NCBI GenBank assembly: GCA_022600345.1
Contig: JAHZKP010000047.1
Coordinates: forward strand, 18,442-82,441
Reading direction: 5' to 3'
Length of the DNA: 64,000 bases
DNA from: Alphaproteobacteria bacterium
Lineage (GTDB): Bacteria > Pseudomonadota > Alphaproteobacteria > Rhizobiales > Hyphomicrobiaceae
Under the pieces are notes generated by a model. The model did no database searches. It saw only the letters and a list, made by a program, of their open reading frames with translations, and was not told where the DNA came from. Within the stretch, counting starts at the first letter, position 1. Every line of letters begins with the position of its first letter. Shown piece after piece: positions 17,757 to 27,754 of this stretch. The position numbers were made by a program, and so were the translations under genes.

Positions 17757-17884
17757 TTCGTGCGCTCTGATTGGGTGGAGGGTGACGGGGAGCCTGCCGA
17801 CTGGAGGCGGGCTGGTTTGGCGTTGCTGCAGGGGACTGTCGAAGTCCCCCGCAGCGCGATGTTTATAGGGCGTGCGGGCCGGGC

Positions 17885-18946
17885 TTAATTAGCCGAGTCG
17901 GCAGGTGCGTTATGGCCCGGTCCCACAGCTTTGCGCGCGGCTTCGCGGGCTTTTTCAAAGACCGATTGGCTTTTGGCGCGGGCCTTTTCGGAAATGTCGA
18001 CGAACTTTTCAGCGCCGGTGGCGGTGAGCTCTCTGGTGCGTTTGAGGACGCGTGCAAAAAGACTGGCCGTGGGCAACAAGTCTTCGCCGCGCAGGCCTCT
18101 GAGCGTGGAAGAGACTTTGGCATGCGTGGCACGGGCTGCGTCATCCTTGATGGCGTCATTGGGACCGGTGAAGACCACCAGGGGCGTGCAGGCCGTCACA
18201 ACCCTTGTGCCGCTCGATAGCCAGTTGGCATTTGCGACCTGGGTCTCCTGGGCGAAATAGACAGGCACGCCGTCGACGCGCTGTTCAAGGATGGTGCGGT
18301 CGATAACCGGGATGATGTGGCCGCCCTTCTTGGAGGCCAGTTTGAAGCGTGCGTTGTCTGGATCTGGGAATTGGACGAAAAGCGCGACGGTCTTGTCGCT
18401 GCTGAGTGCGATTTTTATGGCCTCGTCGGTATCGGCGGCGTGGATGATATCGCTGGCGCGGCCGACACCATAGGGGTCGATCTTCTGGAGGTATCTGAAG
18501 GTTGCAGCGCTGCCGGATTTTTCCGGTGGCAGGACAATTCGAAGTTCATCGGAGCGGACGGCGACGTCGCCGTAGTTCTCGAGGCTCTTGTCCTTGGTGA
18601 CTGCAAAAATGCATTCGCGGACGTCGTCCATGCGCAGGCGGCTGAAGCTTGAAGGGCCGCCAAACTGACCTGCCTTCAACGCAAGGACGTCGAGTTGGCC
18701 GTAACCTAATTGTTCGGGAGCGTCGGCGACGCGCTGCATGTTGTCAGTGGTGCCGTCGCTGGTCTTGCATTGACCGGTCACGCCGGCCTTTTCCAGTTTT
18801 TTGGTGAGTGCGGGGCAGAACTGCCCGTGATATGCGCCACTTTCGCCGCCGGTGTTGATCGTGACGTTCTGGGCTGAGGCAGGCATTGTGGCGATCAGCG
18901 CCAGGGTGGCGGCGGCTGCACACAGGCTCGTAACATGGAAGCGCAC
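17885..18946 (-). CDS. Periplasmic TAXI-like substrate-binding protein
   Basis: The 353-residue protein has a signal peptide (MRFHVTSLCAAAATLALIA..ASA) and then NVTINTGGESGAYHGQFCPA, which resembles the first motif of TAXI-type solute receptors (TGG..G.Y...G), followed by GQCKTSDGTTDNMQRV and a two-lobe-like middle. The C-terminal 70 residues (ARAKSQSVFEKAREAARKA) are Ala/Lys-rich and helical, which is unlike the compact family. No TRAP membrane subunits are nearby, so it is either an orphan receptor or has another job. It lies between the SDR and purF, transcribed with them; gaps are about 110-130 bases. The family assignment is tentative. Confidence 0.6.
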   Translation of the reverse strand: MRFHVTSLCAAAATLALIATMPASAQNVTINTGGESGAYHGQFCPALTKKLEKAGVTGQCKTSDGTTDNMQRVADAPEQLGYGQLDVLALKAGQFGGPSSFSRLRMDDVRECIFAVTKDKSLENYGDVAVRSDELRIVLPPEKSGSAATFRYLQKIDPYGVGRASDIIHAADTDEAIKIALSSDKTVALFVQFPDPDNARFKLASKKGGHIIPVIDRTILEQRVDGVPVYFAQETQVANANWLSSGTRVVTACTPLVVFTGPNDAIKDDAARATHAKVSSTLRGLRGEDLLPTASLFARVLKRTRELTATGAEKFVDISEKARAKSQSVFEKAREAARKAVGPGHNAPADSAN

Positions 18947-19057
18947 TCAACAGTCTCCTGGGTCGGTGTGTGGGGCGGACTTGGGATTGTTGGCTTATCC
19001 CAAGCGACCTTTAGAAACGAACATCGCGCGCCTTGATGTTGCGGCGCGCGAGGTACG

Positions 19058-20530
19058 CTAACATCCTGTTCCGATTGTGCCAAATTCTTCCAGGTCGGGG
19101 AGTGCGGTGGGGTATTCGCCGGTAAAGCAATGGTCGGCCAATTGGGGGGCTGCCGGGTTGCGCCCGCCCTCGATGCCGATTGAACGGTAGATTGCATCGA
19201 CGCTGAGGAATGCGAGGCTGTCGGCGCCCATGCCGGCGCACATTTGATCGAGGCTCTTGGTGGCCGCCAGGAGGGCTGCTTTTTCGGGCGTGTCGATGCC
19301 GTAGTAGTCGGAATGCATGATCGGCGGGCAGGCGATACGCATGTGGACTTCAATGGCGCCGGCTTCGCGCACCAGTTGGACGATTTTCTGGGAGGTGGTG
19401 CCGCGCACGACGCTGTCGTCGATAAGGACGATGCGCTTGCCGCGGAGGACGCCGGCATTGGCTGCGTGTTTGCGTCTGACGCCCAACTCGCGGACGCGCT
19501 GTTCGGGTTGAATGAAGGTGCGGCCGATATAGTGATTGCGGATAATGCCGAAGCCGAATGGCAGGCCGGCGCGTTCGGCAAATCCAAGGGCGGCGGGCAC
19601 GCCTGAATCAGGGATTGGGACGACGACGTCCACGTCGGCCGGGCTCTCGTCGGCCAATTGGCGGCCCATTTCTTCACGGACTTCGTAGACCGAACGGCCG
19701 CCAACGATAGAATCGGGACGCGCGAAGTAGATGTATTCGAACACGCAGGGGCGAGCCGGCTGGGTTTCAAATGGTTTGATCGATTGCAGGCCGTCCTTGC
19801 TGATGACGACGATTTCGCCGTTCTCGACTTCGCGGACGAAGTCAGCGCCGATCATGTGAAGGGCGCAGGTTTCGGATGCCAGGACGTAGGAGCCTTCAAG
19901 CTGGCCCAAGACCAGGGGCCGTATGCCGACGGGGTCTCTGGCGCCGATCAACATGTCGTTTGTCAGGGCAACAAGGGCGTAGGCGCCTTCGATCTGATGC
20001 AGGGCGTCGATAAAGCGGTTGATGACGCCGGATTCGCGCGATTGCGAGACGAGGTGAAGGATGACTTCAGTGTCGGAGGTGGACTGGAAGATCGCGCCGT
20101 GTTCGACAAGGCGGTTTTTCAGCAACCGTGTGTTGGTCAGGTTGCCGTTGTGGGCGATGGCGAAGTTTCCGATGGAGAGTTCGGCAAACAGGGGTTGGAC
20201 ATTTCTGAGAATGGTGCCGCCGGTGGTCGAATAGCGGTTGTGGCCGATGGCGGTATGGCCCTTGAGGCGTTTGAGGACCTTGGGCTTGTTGAAGTTTTCG
20301 CCGACCAGGCCGACATGGCGTTCGAGACTGCAGTTGCGTCCGTCGGTAATGGCGATGCCGCAGGCTTCTTCGCCACGGTGTTGCAGGGCGTGGAGGCCGA
20401 CGGCTGTGAGGGAGGCTGCTTCGTTGTGTTTGAAGATGCCGAAAACGCCGCATTCTTCATGCAGGGTATCGGCATCATCCAGGCAGCGGGCAGGACGATA
20501 AGGGTGGCTGGCGAAACCTTGAATGGTCAT
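19058..20530 (-). CDS. purF: Amidophosphoribosyltransferase
   Basis: PurF makes 5-phosphoribosylamine from PRPP and glutamine, the first step of purine synthesis. The 490-residue protein has a 26-residue propeptide that must be removed to free the nucleophile C27 (EE|CGVFG). The glutaminase domain shows HRGEE at 51-55 and the NRYSTTG block at 98-104, and the transferase domain has the PRPP loop VLIDDSVVRGTTS at 368-380. It ends the conserved rpsF-to-purF run; 141 bases separate it from cvpA. cvpA-purF pairing is known from E. coli too. Confidence 0.97.
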   Translation of the reverse strand: MTIQGFASHPYRPARCLDDADTLHEECGVFGIFKHNEAASLTAVGLHALQHRGEEACGIAITDGRNCSLERHVGLVGENFNKPKVLKRLKGHTAIGHNRYSTTGGTILRNVQPLFAELSIGNFAIAHNGNLTNTRLLKNRLVEHGAIFQSTSDTEVILHLVSQSRESGVINRFIDALHQIEGAYALVALTNDMLIGARDPVGIRPLVLGQLEGSYVLASETCALHMIGADFVREVENGEIVVISKDGLQSIKPFETQPARPCVFEYIYFARPDSIVGGRSVYEVREEMGRQLADESPADVDVVVPIPDSGVPAALGFAERAGLPFGFGIIRNHYIGRTFIQPEQRVRELGVRRKHAANAGVLRGKRIVLIDDSVVRGTTSQKIVQLVREAGAIEVHMRIACPPIMHSDYYGIDTPEKAALLAATKSLDQMCAGMGADSLAFLSVDAIYRSIGIEGGRNPAAPQLADHCFTGEYPTALPDLEEFGTIGTGC

Positions 20531-20671
20531 TTCAGATCTCCGGAGCGATCATCAGGCGTGCGAGCATCGAGGATCTGACCGCAGCCGCATATTTAGCCGG
20601 TTGCATCGGGTGAGGTTTTCCGCTGCAACGACGTCTGTTGTACGCAATTTCGTGTCGAACTGTACCGTTGC

Positions 20672-21283
20672 CTAACCGTTGCGAATGACGATGCGTTTGC
20701 GCAGGTCGAGGATTGCTGCGTCTTCGGGTGCGGGTTTCTTTTCCGTGGCCCGGTCGATGAGCGGCACAACGTAGGCGATCAGGAAGCCGCGCAATGATTC
20801 GCCGGTGGCGACGATATAGGGCCGCGACTTGGCCTCCCGGAACCAGGGGTATTGCTGATTTTCGTCGGGCATGAAATGGAGGGCCAGCATGTAGGGAATG
20901 ACAACGATGACGAAGCCGCGCGCGAGGCCGAATACGAACCCTAAGATGCGGTCAACCATGCCGATCTGACTGTCGAGGATGGTGTCGGAGATCCGCGAGG
21001 TGATCAGGTGGACGACGATGAGGACGATCAGGAAGATCAAGCTGCCAACGACACCTTGCGCGACAATCAGACCGCTGCCTTCCGGCTGAAGTCCCATCTG
21101 GACGGCGATTTCTTCGGCAAACTTGCGATGATTGAGAATGAAGTAGAGGACAGCCAGTCCGGCGATGATCCACGACAGGATCGCCAGAAGCTCACGGGTC
21201 AGCCCTCTGTAGAGGGCGAGTAGGCCTGATATCAGCGCGATCGCGATGACGCCGATGTCCAGGTAGGTCAATGGACCGATCAT
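20672..21283 (-). CDS. cvpA: CvpA-family inner-membrane protein
   Basis: A 203-residue CvpA-family protein (colicin V production; involved in envelope stress tolerance in enterobacteria). It has four hydrophobic helices (about 7-27, 32-50, 70-90 and 110-130) and the family segment DRILGFVFGLARGFVIV. The C-terminal tail beyond residue 165 is cytoplasm-like and charged. It sits between radA and purF in the usual place. Confidence 0.88.
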   Translation of the reverse strand: MIGPLTYLDIGVIAIALISGLLALYRGLTRELLAILSWIIAGLAVLYFILNHRKFAEEIAVQMGLQPEGSGLIVAQGVVGSLIFLIVLIVVHLITSRISDTILDSQIGMVDRILGFVFGLARGFVIVVIPYMLALHFMPDENQQYPWFREAKSRPYIVATGESLRGFLIAYVVPLIDRATEKKPAPEDAAILDLRKRIVIRNG

Positions 21284-21338
21284 TTTTCGACAGGTCTCCC
21301 AAGCTCCAGGCCGCGTGGTGGCCAGTTACCGGCGCTTT

Positions 21339-22715
21339 TCACTTGCACGGTGAAAACGCCTCCGCAAGCAGTTTCAGATGCCCCAACCGATCTAGTTTCA
21401 GTTTGCCAGCCTTTTTGTCGACTTCACCTTGGGCGGGGATGACGGCGGATGCAAACCCGAGTTTCTCTGCCTCTTTGAGGCGAGTCGGCATGTGCGAGGA
21501 CGCTCTGATTGCGCCTGATAGTGAGATTTCCCCAAAAAATACGCGATCGGTGGGAAGCGGAACACCGGAAAATGACGACAGAAGGGCTGCCGCGGCTGCG
21601 AGATCGGCGGAGGGTTCGTTGATTTTCATGCCGCCGGCGACGTTCAGATAGACATCGCATTGGGCCAGAGAGACGCCGCAACGGGCGTCCAGGACGGCAA
21701 GCAGCATCGACAGGCGGTTGGTATCCCAGCCGATGACCGCGCGACGGGGGTTTCCCAGTGGCGAGGGGGCGACGAGGGCCTGTATCTCGACCAGTAGAGG
21801 GCGGGTGCCTTCCATGCCGGCGAATACGGCGGCTCCTGGAGCATCAACATCGCGGTCGCCCAGAAACAATTCGGAGGGGTTCTTTACCTCGCGCAGGCCC
21901 TTGGTGGCCATTTCAAAGACGCCGATTTCGTTTGTCGGGCCAAAACGGTTCTTTACCGTACGCAGGATACGGAAGGCATGGCCGCGCTCGCCTTCGAAGT
22001 ACAACACCGTATCGACCATGTGCTCGATGACCTTCGGGCCGGCGATGCTGCCTTCCTTGGTGACGTGGCCGACGAGGATCAGGGCGGAACCGGTGTGCTT
22101 GGCGTAGCGGATCAGGCTCTGGGTGGCAGCGCGGACCTGGCTGACGGTGCCAGGGGCTGCCTCCAGGGCATCGGCCCACAGCGTTTGGATGGAATCGATG
22201 ATGATCAGGTCGGCGGGTTTGCCATCCGATAGCGTTGCCAAGATGTTGGCGAGGTTGGTTTCAGCGGCAAGTTCGACGGGGCACTCTGCCAGGTCGAGGC
22301 GTTCGGCGCGAAGGCGCACCTGGGCGACGGCTTCTTCGCCGGAGAAATAGACCGCGCGCCCGCCCTTGTTGGCGATGGCGGCTGCGACCTGGAGGAGAAG
22401 CGTCGATTTGCCGATGCCGGGTTCGCCGCCGATCAGCAGTGCGGATCCAGGAACGAACCCGCCGCCGGTCACTCGGTCGAGTTCTTCGACGCCGGTGTGG
22501 ATGCGCGGGGTGTCCCTGGTTTCACCCTTGAGGCTTTCCAGTTGGATGACGCGGCCCTTGGAAGTCGAACTCAGGCCACTTCCAGGTGCCAGGGCGCCTG
22601 ATTGCTCCTCAACCAGGGTGTTCCACTCGCCGCAACCAGCACATTTGCCAGCCCAGCGCGAGGCAACCGCGCCGCAGCTTTGGCAGACGAACTGGCTTTT
22701 TGCGGCCTTGGCCAT
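21339..22715 (-). CDS. radA: DNA repair protein RadA (Sms)
   Basis: RadA is a RecA-like helicase that promotes branch migration in recombination repair. The 458-residue protein has an N-terminal zinc finger (C11-x2-C14 ... C25-x2-C28), Walker A GEPGIGKST at 97-105, the RadA-specific KNRFG motif (TVKNRFGPTNEIG) and a C-terminal Lon-protease-like domain (GRAVIGWDTNRLSML.. LNVAGGMK.. ) without a catalytic dyad. Length is normal. alr ends 4 bases upstream of its start. Confidence 0.96.
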   Translation of the reverse strand: MAKAAKSQFVCQSCGAVASRWAGKCAGCGEWNTLVEEQSGALAPGSGLSSTSKGRVIQLESLKGETRDTPRIHTGVEELDRVTGGGFVPGSALLIGGEPGIGKSTLLLQVAAAIANKGGRAVYFSGEEAVAQVRLRAERLDLAECPVELAAETNLANILATLSDGKPADLIIIDSIQTLWADALEAAPGTVSQVRAATQSLIRYAKHTGSALILVGHVTKEGSIAGPKVIEHMVDTVLYFEGERGHAFRILRTVKNRFGPTNEIGVFEMATKGLREVKNPSELFLGDRDVDAPGAAVFAGMEGTRPLLVEIQALVAPSPLGNPRRAVIGWDTNRLSMLLAVLDARCGVSLAQCDVYLNVAGGMKINEPSADLAAAAALLSSFSGVPLPTDRVFFGEISLSGAIRASSHMPTRLKEAEKLGFASAVIPAQGEVDKKAGKLKLDRLGHLKLLAEAFSPCK

Positions 22716-22718
22716 TGG

Positions 22719-23915
22719 TCAGGCCCCCGGGGCGGCGTTTTCGGGGCCGCCAAGGTAAACGCGCGTAAAGCGGGGGCTGAGCCGGGTCAGGACCTCATAG
22801 CCGATGGTGCCCGACGACCGGCCGATATCTTCGATTGTGATGTGGGGACCGATAATCTGGGCCCACTGGCCGCGCTTCACCTCGACATCTTCCAGGTCAG
22901 TGATATCGACGGTGATCAGATCCATGGAGACGCGGCCGACAATCGGGCAGAGTTGGCCGGCGATTGCAACGTGGCCTCGGGTCTCCCCGTCGGCGGCGCT
23001 CAGGTGGCGCAGGTAGCCGTCGGCATAACCGGCTGCGATGACGGCAAGCCGGGTGAGGCGGTCGGGATGGAAGGTGGCTGAATAGCCGATCGTTTGGCCG
23101 GGCGCGACGTCGCGGACCTGGAGAACGCGGGCGTGGACCTCCAGGGCGGGTGCGACGGGAGATTGGCGGTCGGGTGAGGCCTGGCCGCCATAAATGGCGT
23201 AGCCGGGGCGGACCATCTCGAAGTGGAAGTTGGGGCCCAGCATCAGCCCGTCGGAAGCAGCAATGCTCAATGGAACGCTTGGCAATAAGGGCAGTAAGAT
23301 TTGAAAGACCGAAAGCTGCTGTGCGTTCTTTGGGTTATGTGGCTCGTCGGCGCAGGCCAGATGGCTCATCACCAGTTTGACGTCGAGGCGGTCCAATAGG
23401 TGGGAATTAGCGGCCAGCTTGTGGATTTCAGGTGCGCTCAAGCCAAGACGGTTGAGGCCGGTGTCGACGTGCAGGGCGCACGGCACGGGTTCGAGGCGAG
23501 AGGGAGCAAGGGCTGCCCATTCTTCGGCCTCGGCTATGGTCGAGATGACCGGGAATGCGCCGATTTCCTTTGTGGCGGCGGCCGATCCGGGCATCAGGCC
23601 ATCGAGGACGTAGACCGTTGCATTTGGCGCCAGCGAGCGGGCAACGCGTGCTTCGTCGAGCGTGGCGACGAAAAACGTTTCGGCGCCTGCACTAGAAAGG
23701 GCTGGAATAATGCGCTGGGCGCCTAGTCCGTAAGCGTCGGCCTTGACGACGGCAGCGCAGTTTGCGGCGCCGACGTGGTCATTCAACGCCTGCCAATTGG
23801 CGGCGATCTGGTCGAGGTCGACGATAATGACGCCGGCGGCCTGGGCCGGGATTTGCGTCTGAGCCCGGGCAAGCAGGCCGCTGCTAGCGCCAATGTCGTG
23901 GTTCTGGGTCATCAA
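22719..23915 (-). CDS. alr: Alanine racemase
   Basis: This PLP enzyme converts L- to D-alanine for peptidoglycan. The 398-residue protein has the PLP lysine K58 in AVVKADAYGLG, a central barrel with MSHLACADE, and TIGYSATF with the opposing catalytic tyrosine. The first two codons are ATG ATG; the first overlaps the dnaB stop (ATGA), so translation is coupled. An N-terminal extension of about 28 residues precedes the fold and is not obviously a signal peptide. Confidence 0.95.
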   Translation of the reverse strand: MMTQNHDIGASSGLLARAQTQIPAQAAGVIIVDLDQIAANWQALNDHVGAANCAAVVKADAYGLGAQRIIPALSSAGAETFFVATLDEARVARSLAPNATVYVLDGLMPGSAAATKEIGAFPVISTIAEAEEWAALAPSRLEPVPCALHVDTGLNRLGLSAPEIHKLAANSHLLDRLDVKLVMSHLACADEPHNPKNAQQLSVFQILLPLLPSVPLSIAASDGLMLGPNFHFEMVRPGYAIYGGQASPDRQSPVAPALEVHARVLQVRDVAPGQTIGYSATFHPDRLTRLAVIAAGYADGYLRHLSAADGETRGHVAIAGQLCPIVGRVSMDLITVDITDLEDVEVKRGQWAQIIGPHITIEDIGRSSGTIGYEVLTRLSPRFTRVYLGGPENAAPGA

Positions 23916-25432
23916 TCCGTTTTACCTGCAAGCGGGTGGTCGGGAGCGAGGTTGTCGAAGCGCGTGAATTCACCGGTGAACTGCAGCCTCACGGTGCCGG
24001 TCGGGCCGTGACGCTGCTTGCCGATGATGACTTCGCCGATGCCTTTGACGGCTTCCAGCTCGGTCTGCCACTTCTGGTGTTGCTCGACATCATTAAGACC
24101 CGGCTCGGCACGTTGGATATAGTACTCTTCGCGGAAGACGAACAGTACAACATCGGCGTCCTGCTCGATGGAGCCCGATTCACGCAGGTCTGAGAGCTGG
24201 GGACGCTTGTCTTCGCGTTGTTCAACCTGACGGGAAAGCTGGGACAAGGCTATCAGCGGTACTTCCAGTTCCTTGGCGAGTGCCTTCAGGCCGGTGGTGA
24301 TTTCGGTGACCTCCTGGACGCGGCCGCCGGCAGCTTTCGAGGCTGAACCGGAGAGAAGCTGGATATAGTCGACGATGAGCAGGTCGAGGCCGCGCTGGCG
24401 CTTGAGTTTGCGGGCTCGCGCGGTCAACTGCGCAATCGAGATGCCACCGGTCTGGTCGATGTAGAGGTGGGCGTGGTTGAGCATGACGGAAGCATCCATC
24501 AGGCGCTTGAACTCGTCTTCGTCGATTTTACCGCGGCGGATCGAGTTCGATGGGATCTCGGCGGTCTCCGAGAGGATACGCGATGCAAGCTGCTCGGCTG
24601 ACATTTCCAGGGAGAAGAAGCCGACGACGGCTGGTTCTGGAGGCCCGTCGGGGTTCTCCTGGTGGCGCTGGAGGCGCTTTTGAGCGGCAACGTTGACGGC
24701 GATGTTGGTTGCCAGCGCGGTCTTACCCATCGACGGGCGGCCGGCAAGGATGATGAGGTCGGAGGGTTGCAGGCCGCCCATCATGTTGTCGAGATCCGAC
24801 AGGCCAGATGGCAGGCCGGACAAATCGCTGCCGCGCATGCGGGCGTTGTTGGCGACCTCGATGGCCTGGTTCATTGCGGTGGGGAAGTCGAGGAAGCCCT
24901 GGCCGTATTTGTCCTGTTCGGCGATGGCATAGAGTAGCTTTTCGGCTTCTTCGACCTGTGTCTTTGGAGGCTGATCAACTGGGCTGTCGTAGGCCGTGTT
25001 GACCATGTCCTCGCCGATCATGATCAGTTTGCGGCGGGTGGCCAGGTCGTGAATGGTGCGGGCGTATTCGCGTGCGTTGATCACGGTGGTGGCATTTTCG
25101 GCAAGCCGCCACAGGTATTCAGGTACCGTCAGGTCGGCGTCGATGGGCTCAGCGTTCTCAAAGAACGTGCGCAGCGTCGTGGGGGTCACGGTCTTGCTGG
25201 CGTGGATGAGGCTCTGGATCGTTTCGAAGATGGTGGCGTGGAGCGGGTCGTAGAAGTGCTCGACGCGCAGGAAGTCGGAGATTTTGTCGAGGACTTCATT
25301 GTTGACCAGGAGCGCGCCCAACAGGGCCTGTTCGGCCTCAATGTTGTGCGGGACCTGACGGAAGGTGACGGGCTCGTCGGCAGTTGCTGCGGACTTGAGC
25401 TGATCGGTCGGGAGGAGAGCTTGCTGTGTCAT
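23912..25432 (-). CDS. dnaB: Replicative DNA helicase
   Basis: DnaB unwinds DNA at the replication fork as a hexamer. The 506-residue protein has the N-terminal helical domain (VPHNIEAEQALLGALL, 27-42), Walker A GRPSMGKTAL at 231-240, GFFSLEMSAEQL, and the H4 region LSQLSRQVEQRED. A segment near 250-265 (KRLQRHQENPDGPPEP) is longer than in E. coli DnaB. No intein is present at the P-loop, which is a common insertion site in this family. It starts 155 bases after rplI. Confidence 0.96.
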   Translation of the reverse strand: MTQQALLPTDQLKSAATADEPVTFRQVPHNIEAEQALLGALLVNNEVLDKISDFLRVEHFYDPLHATIFETIQSLIHASKTVTPTTLRTFFENAEPIDADLTVPEYLWRLAENATTVINAREYARTIHDLATRRKLIMIGEDMVNTAYDSPVDQPPKTQVEEAEKLLYAIAEQDKYGQGFLDFPTAMNQAIEVANNARMRGSDLSGLPSGLSDLDNMMGGLQPSDLIILAGRPSMGKTALATNIAVNVAAQKRLQRHQENPDGPPEPAVVGFFSLEMSAEQLASRILSETAEIPSNSIRRGKIDEDEFKRLMDASVMLNHAHLYIDQTGGISIAQLTARARKLKRQRGLDLLIVDYIQLLSGSASKAAGGRVQEVTEITTGLKALAKELEVPLIALSQLSRQVEQREDKRPQLSDLRESGSIEQDADVVLFVFREEYYIQRAEPGLNDVEQHQKWQTELEAVKGIGEVIIGKQRHGPTGTVRLQFTGEFTRFDNLAPDHPLAGKTD

Positions 25433-25586
25433 GCTCTTCTCGTAGGCCGGGGCGTGATTCAGATCATGTGATTCGGTTGGGTCAAGCGAAGCTTATCCAA
25501 GGTATGCACAGGTTCAGGTGAACCGGTCCGTTTCGATCTGGATACGTCGCTTGACCCGTTTCATGCTTGCCAACAGCGTTTTTGTC

Positions 25587-26210
25587 TTAGGCGTTGGATT
25601 CGGCGGGTGGGTTTTCTTCGGTGCCATCCTGGCTGGCGGGCTCTTCGCTGCCGTGATCGTCGTCATAGCCGCGGTCATCGGCGTCGGGGTCGAAGGTTTC
25701 AAGCTCCAACTCTTCGTCCTTGATGACGGTGACGTCTTCGCCGCGGGCCTGGCGCTCGGCTTCGTCCTCGGTGCGCGCAACGTTGACTTTGACGGTCACG
25801 TCGACTTCGGGGTGAAGCGAGATTGAAACGTCGTGAACGCCCAGTTCCTTGATCGGTGAGGCGAGGCTGACCTGGCCACGGGTGACGCTGAAGCCACCTT
25901 CGGTTACGGCCTCGGCGATGTCGCGGGTGGAAACGGAGCCGTAAAGCTGGCCGGTGTCGCCGGCCTGGCGAATGGCGATGAAGGACTGGCCGGAGAGCTT
26001 TTCAGCAATGGTTTCAGCTTCGGACTTCTTTTCCAGGTTGTTGGCTTCGAGCTGGACGCGCTGGGTTTCGAAATAGACCTTGTTGGCTTCGGTGGCGCGA
26101 AGGGCCTTTTTCTGCGGCAACAGGAAGTTGCGGGCATAGCCGTTCTTGACGTTGACGACATCGCCCATCTGGCCCAGATGGCCGATTCTTTCGAGCAGGA
26201 TGACTAGCAT
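25587..26210 (-). CDS. rplI: 50S ribosomal protein L9 with acidic tail
   Basis: L9 bridges the ribosome exterior near the L1 stalk. The N-terminal domain matches the family ([26 protein letters not shown] would be residues 7-32; quoted here only as [11 protein letters not shown] and [12 protein letters not shown]), joined by a long helix (about 40-75) to a C-terminal domain ending near residue 150. Beyond it runs a 55-residue acidic, Pro/Asp/Glu-rich tail that E. coli L9 lacks. GAGGAG lies 9 bases before the ATG. Confidence 0.96.
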   Translation of the reverse strand: MLVILLERIGHLGQMGDVVNVKNGYARNFLLPQKKALRATEANKVYFETQRVQLEANNLEKKSEAETIAEKLSGQSFIAIRQAGDTGQLYGSVSTRDIAEAVTEGGFSVTRGQVSLASPIKELGVHDVSISLHPEVDVTVKVNVARTEDEAERQARGEDVTVIKDEELELETFDPDADDRGYDDDHGSEEPASQDGTEENPPAESNA

Positions 26211-26304
26211 GGAATTAACTCCTCAGTTTTTTTGATTCGTCGAGTTTGGTTGTTCGTTTTTGATGACCGGATCGTTGCCGGATCTGAGCCCAGCGGTATG
26301 CCGG

Positions 26305-27321
26305 CTAATCTGGGTTGCCTGGACCTGGCCCCGTTCCCGAATGCGGGCCGGATGGAGGGCCTGGAGGCCTTTGCATGAAGTCGCGTTTGAGTGGCGAGAA
26401 GGGCTCGGTCAATCCGATGAGGGCCACCAGGAGTGCAAAGCCGGTATTGAAGATGAACATCGCCAGGTAGATCGCCCAAAGGATCAGGCCGCGCCATTGA
26501 TTGCCGCGCGTTACGTAGTGGATGACGGCCAGCCCGAGTACGACGTAGGCAAAGAACGCTCCGCCTGCTGCTGCTGAGGCGATCATGCCGGGAAAGCCGG
26601 TCAACAGCATGGAAGCGATCAACGTGCCGGCAAGTGCAAGCGAAGCACCCGATGGGAATGTCATGGCGGCGATGTCGGGCCAGGGACGGCTGAGGTATCC
26701 TGACGTCTGGGTGATGCGGGCTGCGGTGAACAGGTTCAAAAGCAGGATCGCGGTCATCAGGATGGCGGACGCGGCGGGCAGTAGGGCGACAGTGACCTTG
26801 GTCATGGTTTCAAGGTCGGCATCTGACAGTTTGGTGCCGTCAGCCTGCTGCGAGACGGTTTGTTCAATGGCCTGGCGGAGGACTTTTTGCAGGGTTGATT
26901 GAATGTCGCCGCCAGTTGCGCCCAACAGTGTCAGGAGCAGGACCGACAACATGGTGCCCAGGACGGCGGCCCATATGACAAGCCGACCGACTGGATACCA
27001 TTCGATCACGGCCTGCCCATCGGGGCCGACCACCGGACGGTTCAGCGTGGCAAGGTAGGTCAATAGAACGGCCGGGCCCAATTGGGCGGTGGCTGAAATA
27101 AAGCCGATCAAAGGGCCGGCCAGCAGCGTCAATGCAATACCAGCGGTGATCGCCGCGATCGCGCCTGTGGCCCAGCCCAGTCCCAAACCGGCGAGGAACA
27201 CTGGCAGCGGGGCTGTGACGAACAACATGAATTGGATGGGGGGCGAGCCGGTGGTGGCCGACATCAAGGCGATAAATGAGATAAGGCCGGCGCCAAGGCC
27301 TGCAAGTAGGTTTCGCGACAT
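26305..27321 (-). CDS. DUF2232-type polytopic membrane protein
   Basis: The 338-residue protein has about eight hydrophobic helices and matches the DUF2232 proteins that stand between rpsR and rplI in many alphaproteobacteria; function is unknown. I start at the ATG at 27321 because the upstream GTG/ATG at 27390 would add 23 polar residues before the first helix (LLAGLGAGLISFIALMSA). The C-terminus is a short Pro/Gly tail (RPPGPPSGPHSGTGPGPG). No catalytic motif is visible. Its constant place in a ribosomal-protein operon suggests a housekeeping role, perhaps envelope-related. Confidence 0.85.
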   Translation of the reverse strand: MSRNLLAGLGAGLISFIALMSATTGSPPIQFMLFVTAPLPVFLAGLGLGWATGAIAAITAGIALTLLAGPLIGFISATAQLGPAVLLTYLATLNRPVVGPDGQAVIEWYPVGRLVIWAAVLGTMLSVLLLTLLGATGGDIQSTLQKVLRQAIEQTVSQQADGTKLSDADLETMTKVTVALLPAASAILMTAILLLNLFTAARITQTSGYLSRPWPDIAAMTFPSGASLALAGTLIASMLLTGFPGMIASAAAGGAFFAYVVLGLAVIHYVTRGNQWRGLILWAIYLAMFIFNTGFALLVALIGLTEPFSPLKRDFMQRPPGPPSGPHSGTGPGPGNPD

Positions 27322-27514
27322 GATCAGTCCAGCTGTCCCGCGGGGTTCGCGGTTAGAGCCAGAGCGCCCGGATTTAGGCGTCTGACCCAACCTGAAGGAA
27401 GGTCCAATCCGGCCGCATTATCCAATGTGGCGGGGGTTGGTGCTTGTTTTCGTGTTGAATATCGTTTCTGTGCGCCCGGCAACCGTGGTTGGCTGCCGGG
27501 CGGAGAGCGGTTGA

Positions 27515-27751
27515 TTATTTGATCACGTAGGGAAGGAAGCCAAGGAAGCGGGCGCGCTTGATGGCGCGGGCCAGTTCACGTTGCTTTTTTGCCGATACGG
27601 CCGTGATACGACTGGGTACGATCTTGCCGCGCTCGGAGACGTAGCGGCTCAGGAGGCGCACATCCTTGTAGTCGATCTTGGGTGCGTTATCTCCCGAGAA
27701 CGGGCAGGTCTTGCGGCGGCGATTGAAGGGGCGGCGTGGTGCTGCGGCCAT
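27515..27751 (-). CDS. rpsR: 30S ribosomal protein S18
   Basis: A 78-residue S18, with [19 protein letters not shown] near 15-33 and [20 protein letters not shown] near 53-72, the family's RNA-binding helix. S18 forms a dimer with S6, encoded 3 bases upstream, on the small subunit platform. A single Cys (C15) replaces the zinc-type cysteine set, as in most proteobacteria. Confidence 0.97.
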   Translation of the reverse strand: MAAAPRRPFNRRRKTCPFSGDNAPKIDYKDVRLLSRYVSERGKIVPSRITAVSAKKQRELARAIKRARFLGFLPYVIK

Positions 27752-27754
27752 GAT

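Noticed and set aside
19658..20578. 306-codon open frame antisense to purF
   Set aside because: No family resemblance; purF on the other strand has all catalytic motifs; it is a high-GC shadow frame.
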